64,000 nucleotides of DNA, from contig OY282558.1 in assembly GCA_958295665.1 (NCBI GenBank), positions 21,079,409 through 21,143,408 of the forward strand, given 5' to 3'. This DNA is from Tipula vernalis. Taxonomy: Eukaryota; Arthropoda; Insecta; Diptera; Tipulidae. Of this stretch, positions 11,990 through 21,708 are shown piece by piece. Both the position numbers and the translations under genes were made by a program. Every line of letters begins with the position of its first letter. Within the stretch, counting starts at the first letter, position 1. A model generated the notes under the pieces. That model did no database searches and was not told the DNA's origin. It saw only the letters and a program-made list of their open reading frames with translations.

Positions 11990-12245
11990 AGTGTGGATCT
12001 GCATATAAGACTTCGAGGACTGTAACTGTGAATGGTGTGATTAATATTGATCTGGTGGACATGTGGTTACAACAGGATGGCGCCTCATTTTTCAAATGAA
12101 ACAATTGAATTATTGAAAGAAAAACTTAAGGGTCGAGTTATTTCAACAAATTGTGCTGTTAATTGGCCACCAGCATCATTTGATTTTTCACCGTTGGACT
12201 ATTTTCTTTCGGGTTACGTGAAAAGTCAAACTAAAACTTTAATTA
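11990..12245 (+). pseudogene. Mariner-like transposase fragment
   Basis: The 3' half of a mariner-like transposase is recognisable. A VDMWLQQDGA motif (second catalytic Asp) near 12055 is followed after a frameshift by ETIELLKEKLKGR, then NWPPASFDFSPLDYF (third catalytic Asp region) near 12160-12205. The same family is seen again at 51130-52075. The N-terminal DNA-binding half is missing here. Confidence 0.75.
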
Positions 12246-12359
12246 TCAATAAAATATTTTTAAAATCAAAGCCAAAGACTCTACAGTACCTATCAGTGTA
12301 TTTTTTCGTTAATATACATAATTCACATACATACGAGTAACTATTCGTGGTGATAATGC

Positions 12360-13320
12360 TGTGCTTAAAAGGATGGTGCAAAATGTTTTTCGTCTAATGA
12401 AATCTTTCATGCATCATGTGCTAAAATATCGGAATCTAGTCATAATGGTATTAACAAACACAATGTTTATTGGAGCTGTTACACTTGCAAAATTTTATCG
12501 AATGATAATCAATCTTCTGTTGCTGAGAGTGACGTGGTTGATGATTTTGTAGACATTTAGAAGTCTATGAATGATTTTGCTGCTGAGCTGAAAAATCTTC
12601 GAACTAACCAAATTGTTTTCTCTCAATCTCTTGATTCAATCAATGTTAAGTTAGCAACGAATCAAAATTCTAGTTGAACCAAAAAACCATTTTAAATTGT
12701 TCAACAACAAATTAGACTTTATTGAAGATAACTCGAGAAGAATTCCGAATTATTTTCATCAGCATTTACGGTTTATCGATGTGACAGAGATCTTAGCCTC
12801 TGTTTTCGAATAAAACTGATGGTGGAGGATATTTACTAGCTATTAAAAGTCAATTGAAGTCGACTATCGGATTAGGAAACCTAAGCTGAAGAAATCTGGA
12901 TATGTATAGAAACCAGCAATAGAAAATTGTTTATTAATGTGCCTTATATCTATCCAGAAGCAACTCAAAATGATTTCATTGTTCTAATTTCGATATAATC
13001 GTAAACATAGAAAAGTTTTCTGCTTGTTTTCTAATCACTGGTGACCTCAATTTGTCAAATATTTTTTGGAATGTCCATGTCAGTTACAGTAATGGTCCTT
13101 TGCCAGACATCTCTTCTGGCCAAGCTAATGAAAGTTTGTATGAAGTGATGCATCTTACAGGGCTCTGAGAAGTTGTAACTAAAGAAATCTATCAGCGGTG
13201 TTCTAACTTTTGAAACTGTGATTATAACGTAATCAATCATAAAATTATGACAATCAATTGGCTCATATGAGTTCTGACCATTCAGTAGACATTTTTTACC
13301 ATTCGAATAACCAAAAAATT
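12360..13320 (+). pseudogene. Non-LTR retrotransposon ORF1 end and endonuclease relic
   Basis: The N-terminal part reads like a Cys-rich (PHD-like) ORF1 tail (NKHNVYWSCYTCKILS near 12450), followed by a coiled-coil-like stretch. After several stops come endonuclease motifs: GGYLLAIKS near 12830, then EEIWICIETS near 12890, then LITGDLNLSNIFW near 13040 and MSSDHSVDI near 13270. That is the order of the APE-type endonuclease of jockey/CR1-like elements. Many stops and frameshifts make it inactive. It is cut at its 3' side by the foldback at 13324. Matching RT pieces on the same strand occur at 18870-19164 and 20605-20855. Confidence 0.7.
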
Positions 13321-13323
13321 GAC

Positions 13324-14590
13324 CGGCACGTGACCCTGTTAAAGTTAGCCGAAAGTTTCCAGCCGAAAGTGAAAAGTCGATAATGCAGATTATGTTATTG
13401 ACATTACAGCCGAAAATAAATCAGCCTCTAGAGTGTTATGTCTAGAGTTAGATTGGATTGATGTGACTTGTCAATAGCTATCGCAGGAAAAAAATTCAGT
13501 TCAAGTTTCCCGTGGGAAATCTCGGAAAATTCGATTTTCCAAAAATTATTAGAAAATTTGTATAAAATCAGCCTCTAGAGTGTTATGTCTGGAGATGGAT
13601 TCAATTGATGTGATTACTCAATAGCTATAGCAGGAAAAATTCAGTCCAAGTTTCCCGTGGGAAATCTCGAAAAATTCGTTTTTCCGATTTCGGAACATTT
13701 TCTATTATTTCCATTATTTTTTTTTGAATTTTCCGAGATTTCCCACGGGAACCTTGTACTGATTTTTTTCCTGCAATAGTTATTGATAAATCATATCAAT
13801 GCAATTCATCTTCAGACATAACACTTTAAAGGCTGATTTTATACAAATTTTCTAATAATTTTTGGAAAATCGAATTTTCCGAGATTTCCCACGGGAAACT
13901 TGGACTGAATTTTTTTTTGTGCGATAGCTATTAACAAGTTACATCAATGCAATCCATCTCCAGACATAACACTCTGGAGGCTATTTTTATTCATCCATTT
14001 CTTACTTTCGGCTGGAAATTTTTTTTAATTTTCCAAGGTTTCCCACGGGAACCTTGTACTGATTTTTTTTCCTGCGATAGCTATTGATAAATCACATCAA
14101 TGCAATTCGTCTCCAGATATAACACTTTAAAGGCTGATTTTAAACAAATTTTCTAATAATTTTTGGAAAATCGAATTTTCCGAGGTTTCCCACGGGAAAC
14201 TTGAACATAATTTATTAACTCGACAGCTATTGACAAATCACATAAAAACGATTCAGCTTTAGGTATATACTCTAGAGGCTGATTTTATTCCAATTTTGTA
14301 TATTCTTCTGATTTTCCGATATTTTCTACGAAGCAAAGTTTTACACGTAAATTTATTTACAAAAATTTATATTTATAGATTTCTATGTATCCTATTTATT
14401 TTCGGCTTGAATGTTATATCATAATCTGCATTATCGACTTTTTACTTTCGGCTGGGAACTTTCGGCTGGGATTATACAATATGCATTACCATTTTTTTTT
14501 ACTTTCGGCTGGACTAACACAATCTGCATTATCGACTTTTCACTTTCGGCTGGCAACTTTCGGCTAACTTTAACAGTATCGGCACGTGCC
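13324..14590. mobile_element. Foldback element with GCCGAAAG-repeat ends
   Basis: The ends are inverted: GGCACGTG then CTGTTAAAGTTAGCCGAAAG starting 13325, and its inverse ending at 14590. CAGCCGAAAG-type motifs recur several times in each end. The interior contains repeated modules in opposing orientations around TTTCCCGTGGGAAA and GCCTCTAGAGTGTTATGTC. No coding sequence is seen; overlapping plus-strand ORFs at 14385-14596 are translated repeats. No target duplication is visible. A partial extra copy of one end lies at about 20866-20922. Confidence 0.75.
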
Positions 14591-14879
14591 GTTTAAGCAT
14601 TGTATCAAAAAACGCTAATAAATTTGTTAGATGCCAACGAATATTTTAACGAGTGTGAATTTTGTCCGAAATTTGTCCTAACTTTTTTCACTTGAGAATG
14701 TATTGGTTAATTAAATTAAATCTCTCGTTATTATGAATTTTTTTTTTTAAAGTTTGAGATTTTTAATATTATCTGAATAAACAACATTTAAAAAAAATAT
14801 TTATAATTTTACAACGTCAAACAATAAACAATATTTTATTTTAAGCGGAAAATAGAATCTGTTTATCTATAAAATATAT

Positions 14880-16213
14880 ACAAAAACACACTATCAACCA
14901 ATGGTTAGTAATGTCGTAACAAGATCAATTCGTGGAATTCCGCTTTATCGAGAATTGGTCATTAGTCAAGTAGTCCTTAAACATAAGTTTGGGTCTATAA
15001 GTTGTCTTTATAGTTCGCAAGCTCTTGCCTCGCATACCATTGGATTCGTTACAATTTTTCTACCTATTGTGAGAAACTTGGAAAAACTGAGACGTGTTAT
15101 CAAGTTACGGTATTTCGATCCTTATTGATGATTCGCGAGTACTTGTTACATAGCGAAGATGGTTGAATTCGTTGAAGCTTTATCTATTTCGGGTTATGGT
15201 CTTTAGAAGTAATCCTTATGGAAGATTCGCGAGCACTTATCGCATAGCGTTGGATTCGTTGAAATTTTCTTTACGGTTCGTGACATTTTGTTTAAATTTT
15301 TTTTTTGGTTTTTTTATTTTGTATTTTTGCATATTTTTTAATTTTAGTTTTTACAAAAGCAGCAAAAACCTTCCTCAATTTTCAAAAATTCTGTACAGTT
15401 TACATGAATTCTTCTCTGACAAGATGAGCATTGTGTAGTTTCATTTATATTTTGTAAATGTTCCTCAAAACAATAATAGCAATGGCTTGCCACCGAATCC
15501 GAATTTTCACATATCATCACATATAAATATTGCCAGTAATCATTCATAGCTTTCATATTAGCATAAACCTCGTTGGAGTGTATATCTCCTACGTAATTTT
15601 GATTTATAATTGAAACGACGGCATAAATGTTGTATATACCACAATTATGTCTATCGATCTGTTGTGGTAAGGAGCTATTGCTACGAACTGTGAGGTTCTG
15701 AGGCGGTTTTTTTTATAAAATCGTATACTTCGTTTGCATAGTGTTTAGTTTTTTTAAAAATTGCAGTCAGAATTTTTCCAGGAGCTAGTGGGTCATATGT
15801 TATAATCAACGATTTTTGAAAATCCAAATTCGCCAAAACAAAATGATTGTTTGGCAAATCGGGATGATTATATTTCGATTAACTTGGTTGGTGAGTAACC
15901 ATTCGAATTGTGCTTTGCGATAAGTGCTTGCGAATCTGCCATAAGGATCACTTCTAAAGACCATAACTTAAAATAGCGTCATGAAAATTTTTCGAAAATC
16001 ACACGAACCATAGAGAGAACTTCAACGAATCCAACGCTATGCGATAAGTGATCGCGAATCTGTCATAAGGATCACTTCTAAAGAACATAACCCGAAATAG
16101 CGTCATGGAAAATTTTCGAAAATCACACGAACCGCAGAGAGAGCTTCAACGAATCCAACCATATTCGCTATGTAACAAGTACTCGCGAATCATCTAAAGC
16201 GAGGCTGTGTAGT
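14880..16213. mobile_element. Foldback element with repeat arms around a Ulp1-like gene
   Basis: Arms made of ~145-bp repeats face each other. GATTCGCGAG-type units occur at about 15000, 15130 and 15225, with their inverses at about 15930, 16045 and 16190; the outermost pair includes GTACTTGTTACATAGCGAA at both ends. Left-arm units are more decayed. The central part carries the minus-strand relic described at 15344-15860. The outer ends and a target duplication could not be fixed. Confidence 0.65.
15344..15860 (-). pseudogene. Ulp1-like cysteine protease with Cys-rich C-terminus
   Basis: On the minus strand the order is HFVLANLDF (candidate catalytic His), TYDPLAPGK (Asp), then after a frameshift and two stops SLPQQIDRHNCGIY (Gln and Cys of the C48/Ulp1 fold). 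A segment of about 60 residues then leads to a cysteine-rich tail, CYYC then CSSCQRRIHVNC then CCFC, ending at 15344. Ulp1 peptidases cleave SUMO-type modifiers in cells; related domains are known as passengers in some Mutator-type transposons. A zinc finger resembling PHD at the C-terminus would fit a DNA- or chromatin-tethered protein. The start is not found. The gene is a relic and lies between foldback arms. The family call rests on catalytic motif order only. Confidence 0.6.
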
Positions 16214-16459
16214 TTTATTAAATTAACAGAAAATTCTCTGTGTAATGATCTCAAACTATTTTGGTCTTACTGAAAAAAGAAAGGAACCAAACTTTCTTCC
16301 ATTACGAATGCATTATCTACTCCCGAGCAACTAAATCGACGACTCAAACCTCGCGCGTACAAAAAGACATATTTTTTAAAATGGCTCAACCGATTTTCGT
16401 AAAACAAATTTTTTTTCGACAGGTTGGTATTTTATCACATATTTATCATTAAAATCTAT

Positions 16460-17580
16460 ACAGTACTTTTCAAATTAAAGCAATCGTAGCAAAATGCGAT
16501 GTTTCGTTGAAAACATTTGGCGTGCTGACCGATATTTGCCATCAGTCACTTATCAGACGTTGACCTGAACAAATCTCTACCAGTTTCATTCGTTGTTTCC
16601 TCAAAATCATTGATACTAATTCAGAAAAAATTTGCACAAGTTGTTGCTTTATTGCAAGAAGGACGCAATCAACGAGGAGAAGTCGCGAATCTGCTGTCTC
16701 AAGAGTATGCAGAAAGTTTCAGGAAACTGGTACCTTCAATCGGAGATCAAATACCAGCCGGTATCTCTGTCTACATCTGAGAGGGGCGATCGATTTATCG
16801 ACCCAACTTCACCGCGAAATCGTCATGTCACGAGAGTCGATGTTTAGCAGGAGCAAAGACAAGTACGAGACGTAGCTGTTAGTCCATGGACAGTAAGAAG
16901 ACGCTTGAAGGCCGCTAGAGGCTCAAAATTGACAGCACGAGACTGCAAAGAGCGACTCGAATTAGCTCGCGAACTCATCAATTGGAGCATCGAGCAATAT
17001 ATTCTGCACTCGTTATACCATGGAGACATATTCTGCACTCGTCAATGAATAGAAGGTCCCTTCTATTCATTGACGAGTGCAGAATATGTCTCCATGGTAT
17101 AACGAGTGCAGAATATGTCTCCATGATGTGGGCTGGCATATCGGTTGAGGGAAAAACAGATCTTATTTTCATACCTGGTGGAGGCCGTAGAGAAGGTCTG
17201 ACCGCTGAACGATATATCGAGGACATTCTCTTGGATCATGTAGTGCTGTACGCAGGAAAAAAATGCGGGAGATTTCATTTTGATACATGACAATGCCCGG
17301 TGTTACACAACTCGAATCACCGTTCATGGATGAGGTCCAGACTTGAATCCAATTGAGTGTTTATGGGACGAGCCAGAAATACGGTACCATCTAATATCAG
17401 TGACCTCAAGATTGCGTTGGAGTGGAGTGTGGTGCGATCCCCCAAGTCTTTGTCAAAACCTTAATAAGGTCAATATGTCTTTTGAAAATCGGTTGGGCTG
17501 TTTTAAAAACATTCGCCTTTCTATGAGCGCTGAAGGTTTACTAACTATATCTGTAATACTTTAAACATCTGTAATTCATT
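16460..17580 (+). pseudogene. Tc1-like transposase relic
   Basis: TACAGTACTTTTCAAATTAAAG near 16458 looks like a Tc1 end. Downstream on the plus strand are the helix-turn-helix part (FAQVVALLQEGRNQR near 16630, SPWTVRRRLKAA near 16890), a first catalytic Asp region (LLFIDECRICLHG near 17060), MMWAGISVEG near 17120, HDNARCYTTR near 17290 (second Asp) and PDLNPIECLW near 17340 (third acidic region). Multiple frameshifts and an internal palindromic duplication (16999-17116) disrupt it. These motifs are those of DD34E Tc1 elements, which cut and paste at TA. Confidence 0.85.
16999..17116. repeat. Perfect 58-bp palindrome inside the Tc1 relic
   Basis: Bases 16999-17056 are the exact reverse complement of 17059-17116, with a 2-base spacer. 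Each arm also contains a short direct repeat of TTCTGCACTCGT. It is an inverted duplication of the codons around the first catalytic Asp. It creates overlapping, mirror-image ORFs on both strands. Confidence 0.95.
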
Positions 17581-17648
17581 TGGGGATTTCTTTAAATTAG
17601 TTTACAATTTGGGATTCACGGTTCCAGAAATTACGATGGGACCATTAT

Positions 17649-18567
17649 CAGAGCACCCTGTATTTTATAGAGCCATAATCAAAAAATCTGAGCTTTTATA
17701 AGGGAATTAGAAACGAGGAAAAAACGAAACTTTTCATAGTAAAACACACAACACATATGGGAAATCACTTTTTTTCCTAAGACAAATTTTTAAATGAAAA
17801 CGTTACAAACTCTTAATTATGATTTCTGAAATACTTTCATAAATGTTTGAATTTCAACATATATGGATATCGTTTAAGTAAATCGTTTTAATTTTCTAGT
17901 AATAATTGATTTATTTAAACCAAAATATTAAAAAAATTCATAACAACAGCATTCTGGTCAAATTAAAATAAAAGCTTACTATGATTCGTTTGGTCATTTA
18001 AGTCAATACACATTACATAGATGGCAGTGATGGCCGTAAAAATTTGGAAAAATCGTACCAAAAATTACCAGCTGGCGAAATTTTCAGCTCAAAAATTGTA
18101 GGAAGAGCAAAACAAATTCACAAAATATAGGAACGTGTGATAATTTTGCGATTAAATAATTTTTTTTCGTATTTTTCTGTGACCATTTTAGACATCTTGC
18201 GTACACTAGTAAAACTAAAGATAAATTTAGCAAGTATTATTTTAGTTTGTCAGAGCCAACTTTGATGTATTTTTCAAAATGAAAGTTCGAAAAAATATAT
18301 TTTAGAAATAATTTAATTTTAATATTTCTCCAATTAATATTTACCTAATACCAATATGGCCCTCTTGTATATTGTTCTTAAAAATATGTAGAAAACTTTT
18401 ATATAAACATTTTATAATATTTTTGCTTTTTTCATTGAAAAACTTGAAGCTAAAAAACACCATTTTTACTAAGGATTCCTATGGAAATCAGTGTAAAGTT
18501 ATACCACTAAAAAAGCTTCTAAAAAATACATCATTAAGATTATGGCTCTATACTCTAGAAGGCTCTG
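17649..18567. mobile_element. Non-autonomous DNA transposon, copy 1 (CAGAGC family)
   Basis: The element runs from CAGAGCACCCTG at 17649 to GGCTCTG at 18567; TATAGAGCCATAAT is repeated inverted just inside both ends. CCATTAT flanks both sides exactly (17642-17648 and 18568-18574), a 7-bp target duplication. Its 919 bp carry no transposase. Copy 2 (19165-20070) is the same sequence in inverted orientation; partial copies lie at 23834, 49056 and about 54440. CAGAG ends with a 7-8 bp duplication fit hAT- or P-type elements. Confidence 0.88.
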
Positions 18568-18869
18568 CCATTATACATTCAATGTAGCATTTTACCTAAT
18601 TTATGTATTGCTGAAGCTGAAACATTATTTGAGCTAACTAGAACTGATATACAAATGAAGCGCCTGAGCTAATCATTTATTATTATTATTTCACTTATTT
18701 CAAATCGTCATAAAATATCTTTTATCTCGAAATAAAATCGCTCCTTGTAGACACAAGTGTTTGTAGTGGAGCACTTTGGTTTATAAAACTTTCACGATTC
18801 AAAAATAAAAAGATCATCGATATAAATATATTCAGTACTACTACCTCCCACAATTTTTCTGTTCCATCA

Positions 18870-19164
18870 TCATATCCAGAAGTTCCAAAAGTTAACTGTA
18901 CATGTAATATTGACTAAAAAAATCGTTTAGTGGTTTATCTCTTTGCAAAGGTAAATTCCCTAAGCAATGGCAAGTTGCCACAATAGTTCTAGTATTTAAA
19001 AAGGGTGATAAGGATAACACAGACATTCCAAATTAAAAACCAATTTCAATACTCATCTGTGTCTCTAAAATTTTCGAGAATATTGTTGATAAAATATTGT
19101 TTCCTCACACTACAGGAATAGTACTCAAAAGTCAAGTCTGCTTTACAGAATATGTGACTATGAG
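18870..19164 (+). pseudogene. Non-LTR retrotransposon RT fragment (N-terminal part)
   Basis: The plus strand reads SLCKGKFPKQWQVATIV, then FKKGDKDN, then after one stop PISILICVSKIFENIV and up to VLKSQVCF at about 19147. These are the first blocks of a jockey/CR1-type reverse transcriptase. The fragment ends where CAGAGC-family copy 2 begins. The catalytic FADD block is not present here. It probably belongs with the endonuclease relic at 12360-13320 and the RT end at 20605-20855. Confidence 0.75.
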
Positions 19165-20070
19165 CAGAGCCTTCTAGAGTATAGAGCCATATATTTTTTA
19201 GAAGCTTTTTTAGTGGTATAACTTTTCACTGATTTCCATAGGAATCCATAGTAAAAATGGTGTTTTTTAGCTTCAAGTTTTTCAATGAAAAAAGCAAAAA
19301 TATTATAAAATGTTTATATAAAAGTTTTCTACATATTTTTAAGAACAATATACAAGAGGGCCATATTGGTATTAGGTAAATATTAATTGGAGAAATATTA
19401 AAATTAAATTATTTCTAAAATATATTTTTTCGAACTTTCATTTTGAAAAATACATCAAAGTTGGCTCTGACAAATTAAAATAATACTTGCTAAATTTATC
19501 TTTAGTTTTACTAGTGTACGTAAGATGTCTAAAATGGTAAAAGAAAAATACGAAAAAAAATTATTTAATCGCAAAATTATCACACGTTCCTATATTTTGT
19601 GAATTTGTTTTGCTTTTCCTACAATTTTTTAACTTGAAATTTCCCCAGGTGGTAATTTTTGGTACGATTTTTCCAAATTTTTACGGCCATCACTGCCATC
19701 TATGTAATGTATATTGACTTAATGACCAAACGAATCGTAGTAAGCTTTTATTTCAATTTGACCAGAATGCTGTTGTTATGAATTTTTTTTAATATTTTGG
19801 TTTAAATAAATCAATTATTACAAGAAAATGAAAACGATTTACTTAAACGATATTCATATATGTTGAAATTCAAACATTTATGAAATTATTTCAGAAATCA
19901 TAATAAAGAATTTGTAACGTTTTAATTTAAAAATTTGTCTTAGGAAAAAAAGTGATTTCCCATATGTTTTGTGTGTTTTACTATGAAAAGTTTCGTTTTT
20001 CCTCCTTTTTAATTCCGTTATAAAAGCTCAGATTTTTTGATTATGGCTCTATAAAATACAGGGTGCTCTG
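19165..20070. mobile_element. Non-autonomous DNA transposon, copy 2 (CAGAGC family)
   Basis: Inverted copy of 17649-18567, from CAGAGCCTTCTAGAG at 19165 to GGGTGCTCTG at 20070, very similar along its whole length. The flanks (ACTATGAG left, GTTATGGT right) do not match. The left neighbour is an RT fragment and the right neighbour is mid-transposase Tc1 sequence, so a rearrangement or deletion occurred after insertion. Confidence 0.85.
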
Positions 20071-20071
20071 G

Positions 20072-20530
20072 TTATGGTCTGGGGAGGTATTTCATACTAC
20101 GGTGGGATTGAGTTAGCTTTTCAAAATCAAAAAATGACAGCTAAGTCGTATCTGTCTATTTTGGATTCAGCCTTTCCAAAGTTCCAAAAGCTGTTCGGAC
20201 CACTGAAATGGACTTATCAGCAAGATAACGCTCCTATACATACGGCAAGGATTGTAAAAGGCTGGATTTCCAAGAAAATCGTCGATTTACTTAATTGGCC
20301 CTCGTATACTATCCTGATTTAAATATTATGGAAAACGTTTGGAGATGGCTTTCTCACAAGGTTTATGAAGGGGATAAGCAGTATAATGATAAGGAGTCGG
20401 TTATTGAACCATTCAAAGCTGCTTGGGCCGATATTTCTTTGAATTATTTGAAGTCGCTATACGATTCAATGCCCAATAGAATATTTGACCTTATTTCAAA
20501 GAATGGAGGCAGCACTCATTATTAAAATAA
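20072..20530 (+). pseudogene. Tc1-like transposase, C-terminal half
   Basis: It begins abruptly within the transposase (VMVWGGISYYGG) right after CAGAGC-family copy 2. The second Asp is in YQQDNAPIHTAR near 20215. After a frameshift near 20305 it continues YPDLNIMENVWRWLSHKVY (third acidic residue region) and ends with TAA near 20525. Except for that frameshift the half is well preserved. The N-terminal half is missing, so it is dead. It is a different Tc1 family from the one at 16460. Confidence 0.85.
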
Positions 20531-20604
20531 ATAAAAAAATATATTATTATAAATAAATAAACTTAAATATTAAAAACAAAATTATAATTTCATAAAAATA
20601 TTTA

Positions 20605-20855
20605 ACGTTGCCGATTTGGATATAACTAATGATGATAGGATGAACTTTAAAGTATTTTAATTTAAAATATAATGGGAAAAGCATTTAAAATGCTTGGTTT
20701 CTCGTCTGGAACTATGAGACATTTTCCGGGCGATCGGGTTCACCTTGTTATTTAGGGGGCCGTTGTAAGAAGTATTTTTGAATATTTAACTCCTATTTGG
20801 AATCCGAACTATTCAGTACACATACATTATACTTTGTTTTGACAATTTTTCGTTT
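20605..20855 (+). pseudogene. Non-LTR retrotransposon RT C-terminal fragment
   Basis: VADLDITNDDRMNF, then after frame changes AFKMLGFSSGT and VVRSIFEYLTPIWNPNY. This is the thumb and C-terminal block that follows the RT domain of jockey/CR1 elements. It is likely the same element as 18870-19164, separated by copy 2 and the Tc1 half. Confidence 0.65.
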
Positions 20856-20865
20856 TATATGAAAT

Positions 20866-20922
20866 ATGTTCCGGCTGAAATATGTCGGCTGGTAACTTTC
20901 GGCTAACTTTAATAGGATGGAA
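20866..20922. repeat. Solo end of the GCCGAAAG foldback family
   Basis: Contains GGCTGGTAACTTTCGGC followed by TAACTTTAATAGG, closely matching the right end of the foldback at 13324-14590. Only the tip is present. Confidence 0.6.
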
Positions 20923-21618
20923 GGAGGATTATCCAGTTGGATTATCATAATTCGAGAAAATATGATAGTTAGTAGAGCACAGAGCTAAGTATCTCGGCAT
21001 GGGCCTGGGTGCGAAAGAAACTGTACTCTCTTGGATTTATGGTATTCAACTTTAGGGTTGTACCATGCAAAATTAGATTTCGTGTCAAATGAAATGAAGA
21101 AAAATGCTTGTTTAAAGAAAGACGCCACCAAAAAATTAAACAACACGGATACAATATAGAATTACTCGAGGCCTAAATCTCGCTAAGCAATAACTGATAG
21201 CATTCTGAATTTGTTTACTTTATTGTATCGTTTTACTGTACATAAATCAATACATTCAACAGGCTAATTTTTGCCATTTACATGTCTCATATCAAAACTA
21301 TTTTATCTAAATAATGCATGTTTGTGGGTATACATAAAAATGATATAACATATGTAGTCTATTGTTAATAAAATTAAAGCTGTAAATAAATAATCAAAAA
21401 TATTATTGTCTACCATACATCCTAATTAAAAATGGACAAATTAATCATCTAAATATTTAATTCGATTTGATTGATTGAAAACCTTTCAATTGTGGTCGTA
21501 CAATTATTGCTGTATCTATGTAAGGACCGATTTAATTACATTAAACTTAATTTGATCAAAATAATTTTGTATACCACAAATAATGGAAAACCATCGAAAG
21601 GTAACACCGGAAAGTTTC
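20923..21618. other. AT-rich non-coding DNA
   Basis: No supported gene or repeat. The small minus-strand ORF at 20969-21154 shows no family resemblance. Confidence 0.4.
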
Positions 21619-21708
21619 AAAATCAGGTAAGGTTAGGTTAGGTTGGAGTGGCTGCTTACGCACACTTAGACCGGTGCGTAAAATCCGACCGGTAAAATCA
21701 GGTAAGGT
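21619..21708. mobile_element. 60-bp insert with 15-bp flanking duplication
   Basis: AAAATCAGGTAAGGT occurs at 21619-21633 and again at 21694-21708. Between them lie 60 bp starting TAGGTTAGGTTGGAGTGG and containing CACACTTAGACCGG. A 15-bp direct duplication is the size made by target-primed retroposition, so this may be a severely truncated SINE/LINE insert. It has no A tail. Confidence 0.55.

Noticed and set aside
14385..14596. Two overlapping plus-strand ORFs of ~60 codons
   Set aside because: They translate the repeated ACTTTCGGCTGG motif at the end of the foldback element.
16978..17293. Mirror-image ORFs on both strands
   Set aside because: They result from the 58-bp palindrome within the Tc1 relic.
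21629..21645. GGTTAGGTTAGGTT as a telomere-type repeat
   Set aside because: Only about three units, embedded in a short insert; most flies lack TTAGG telomeres.
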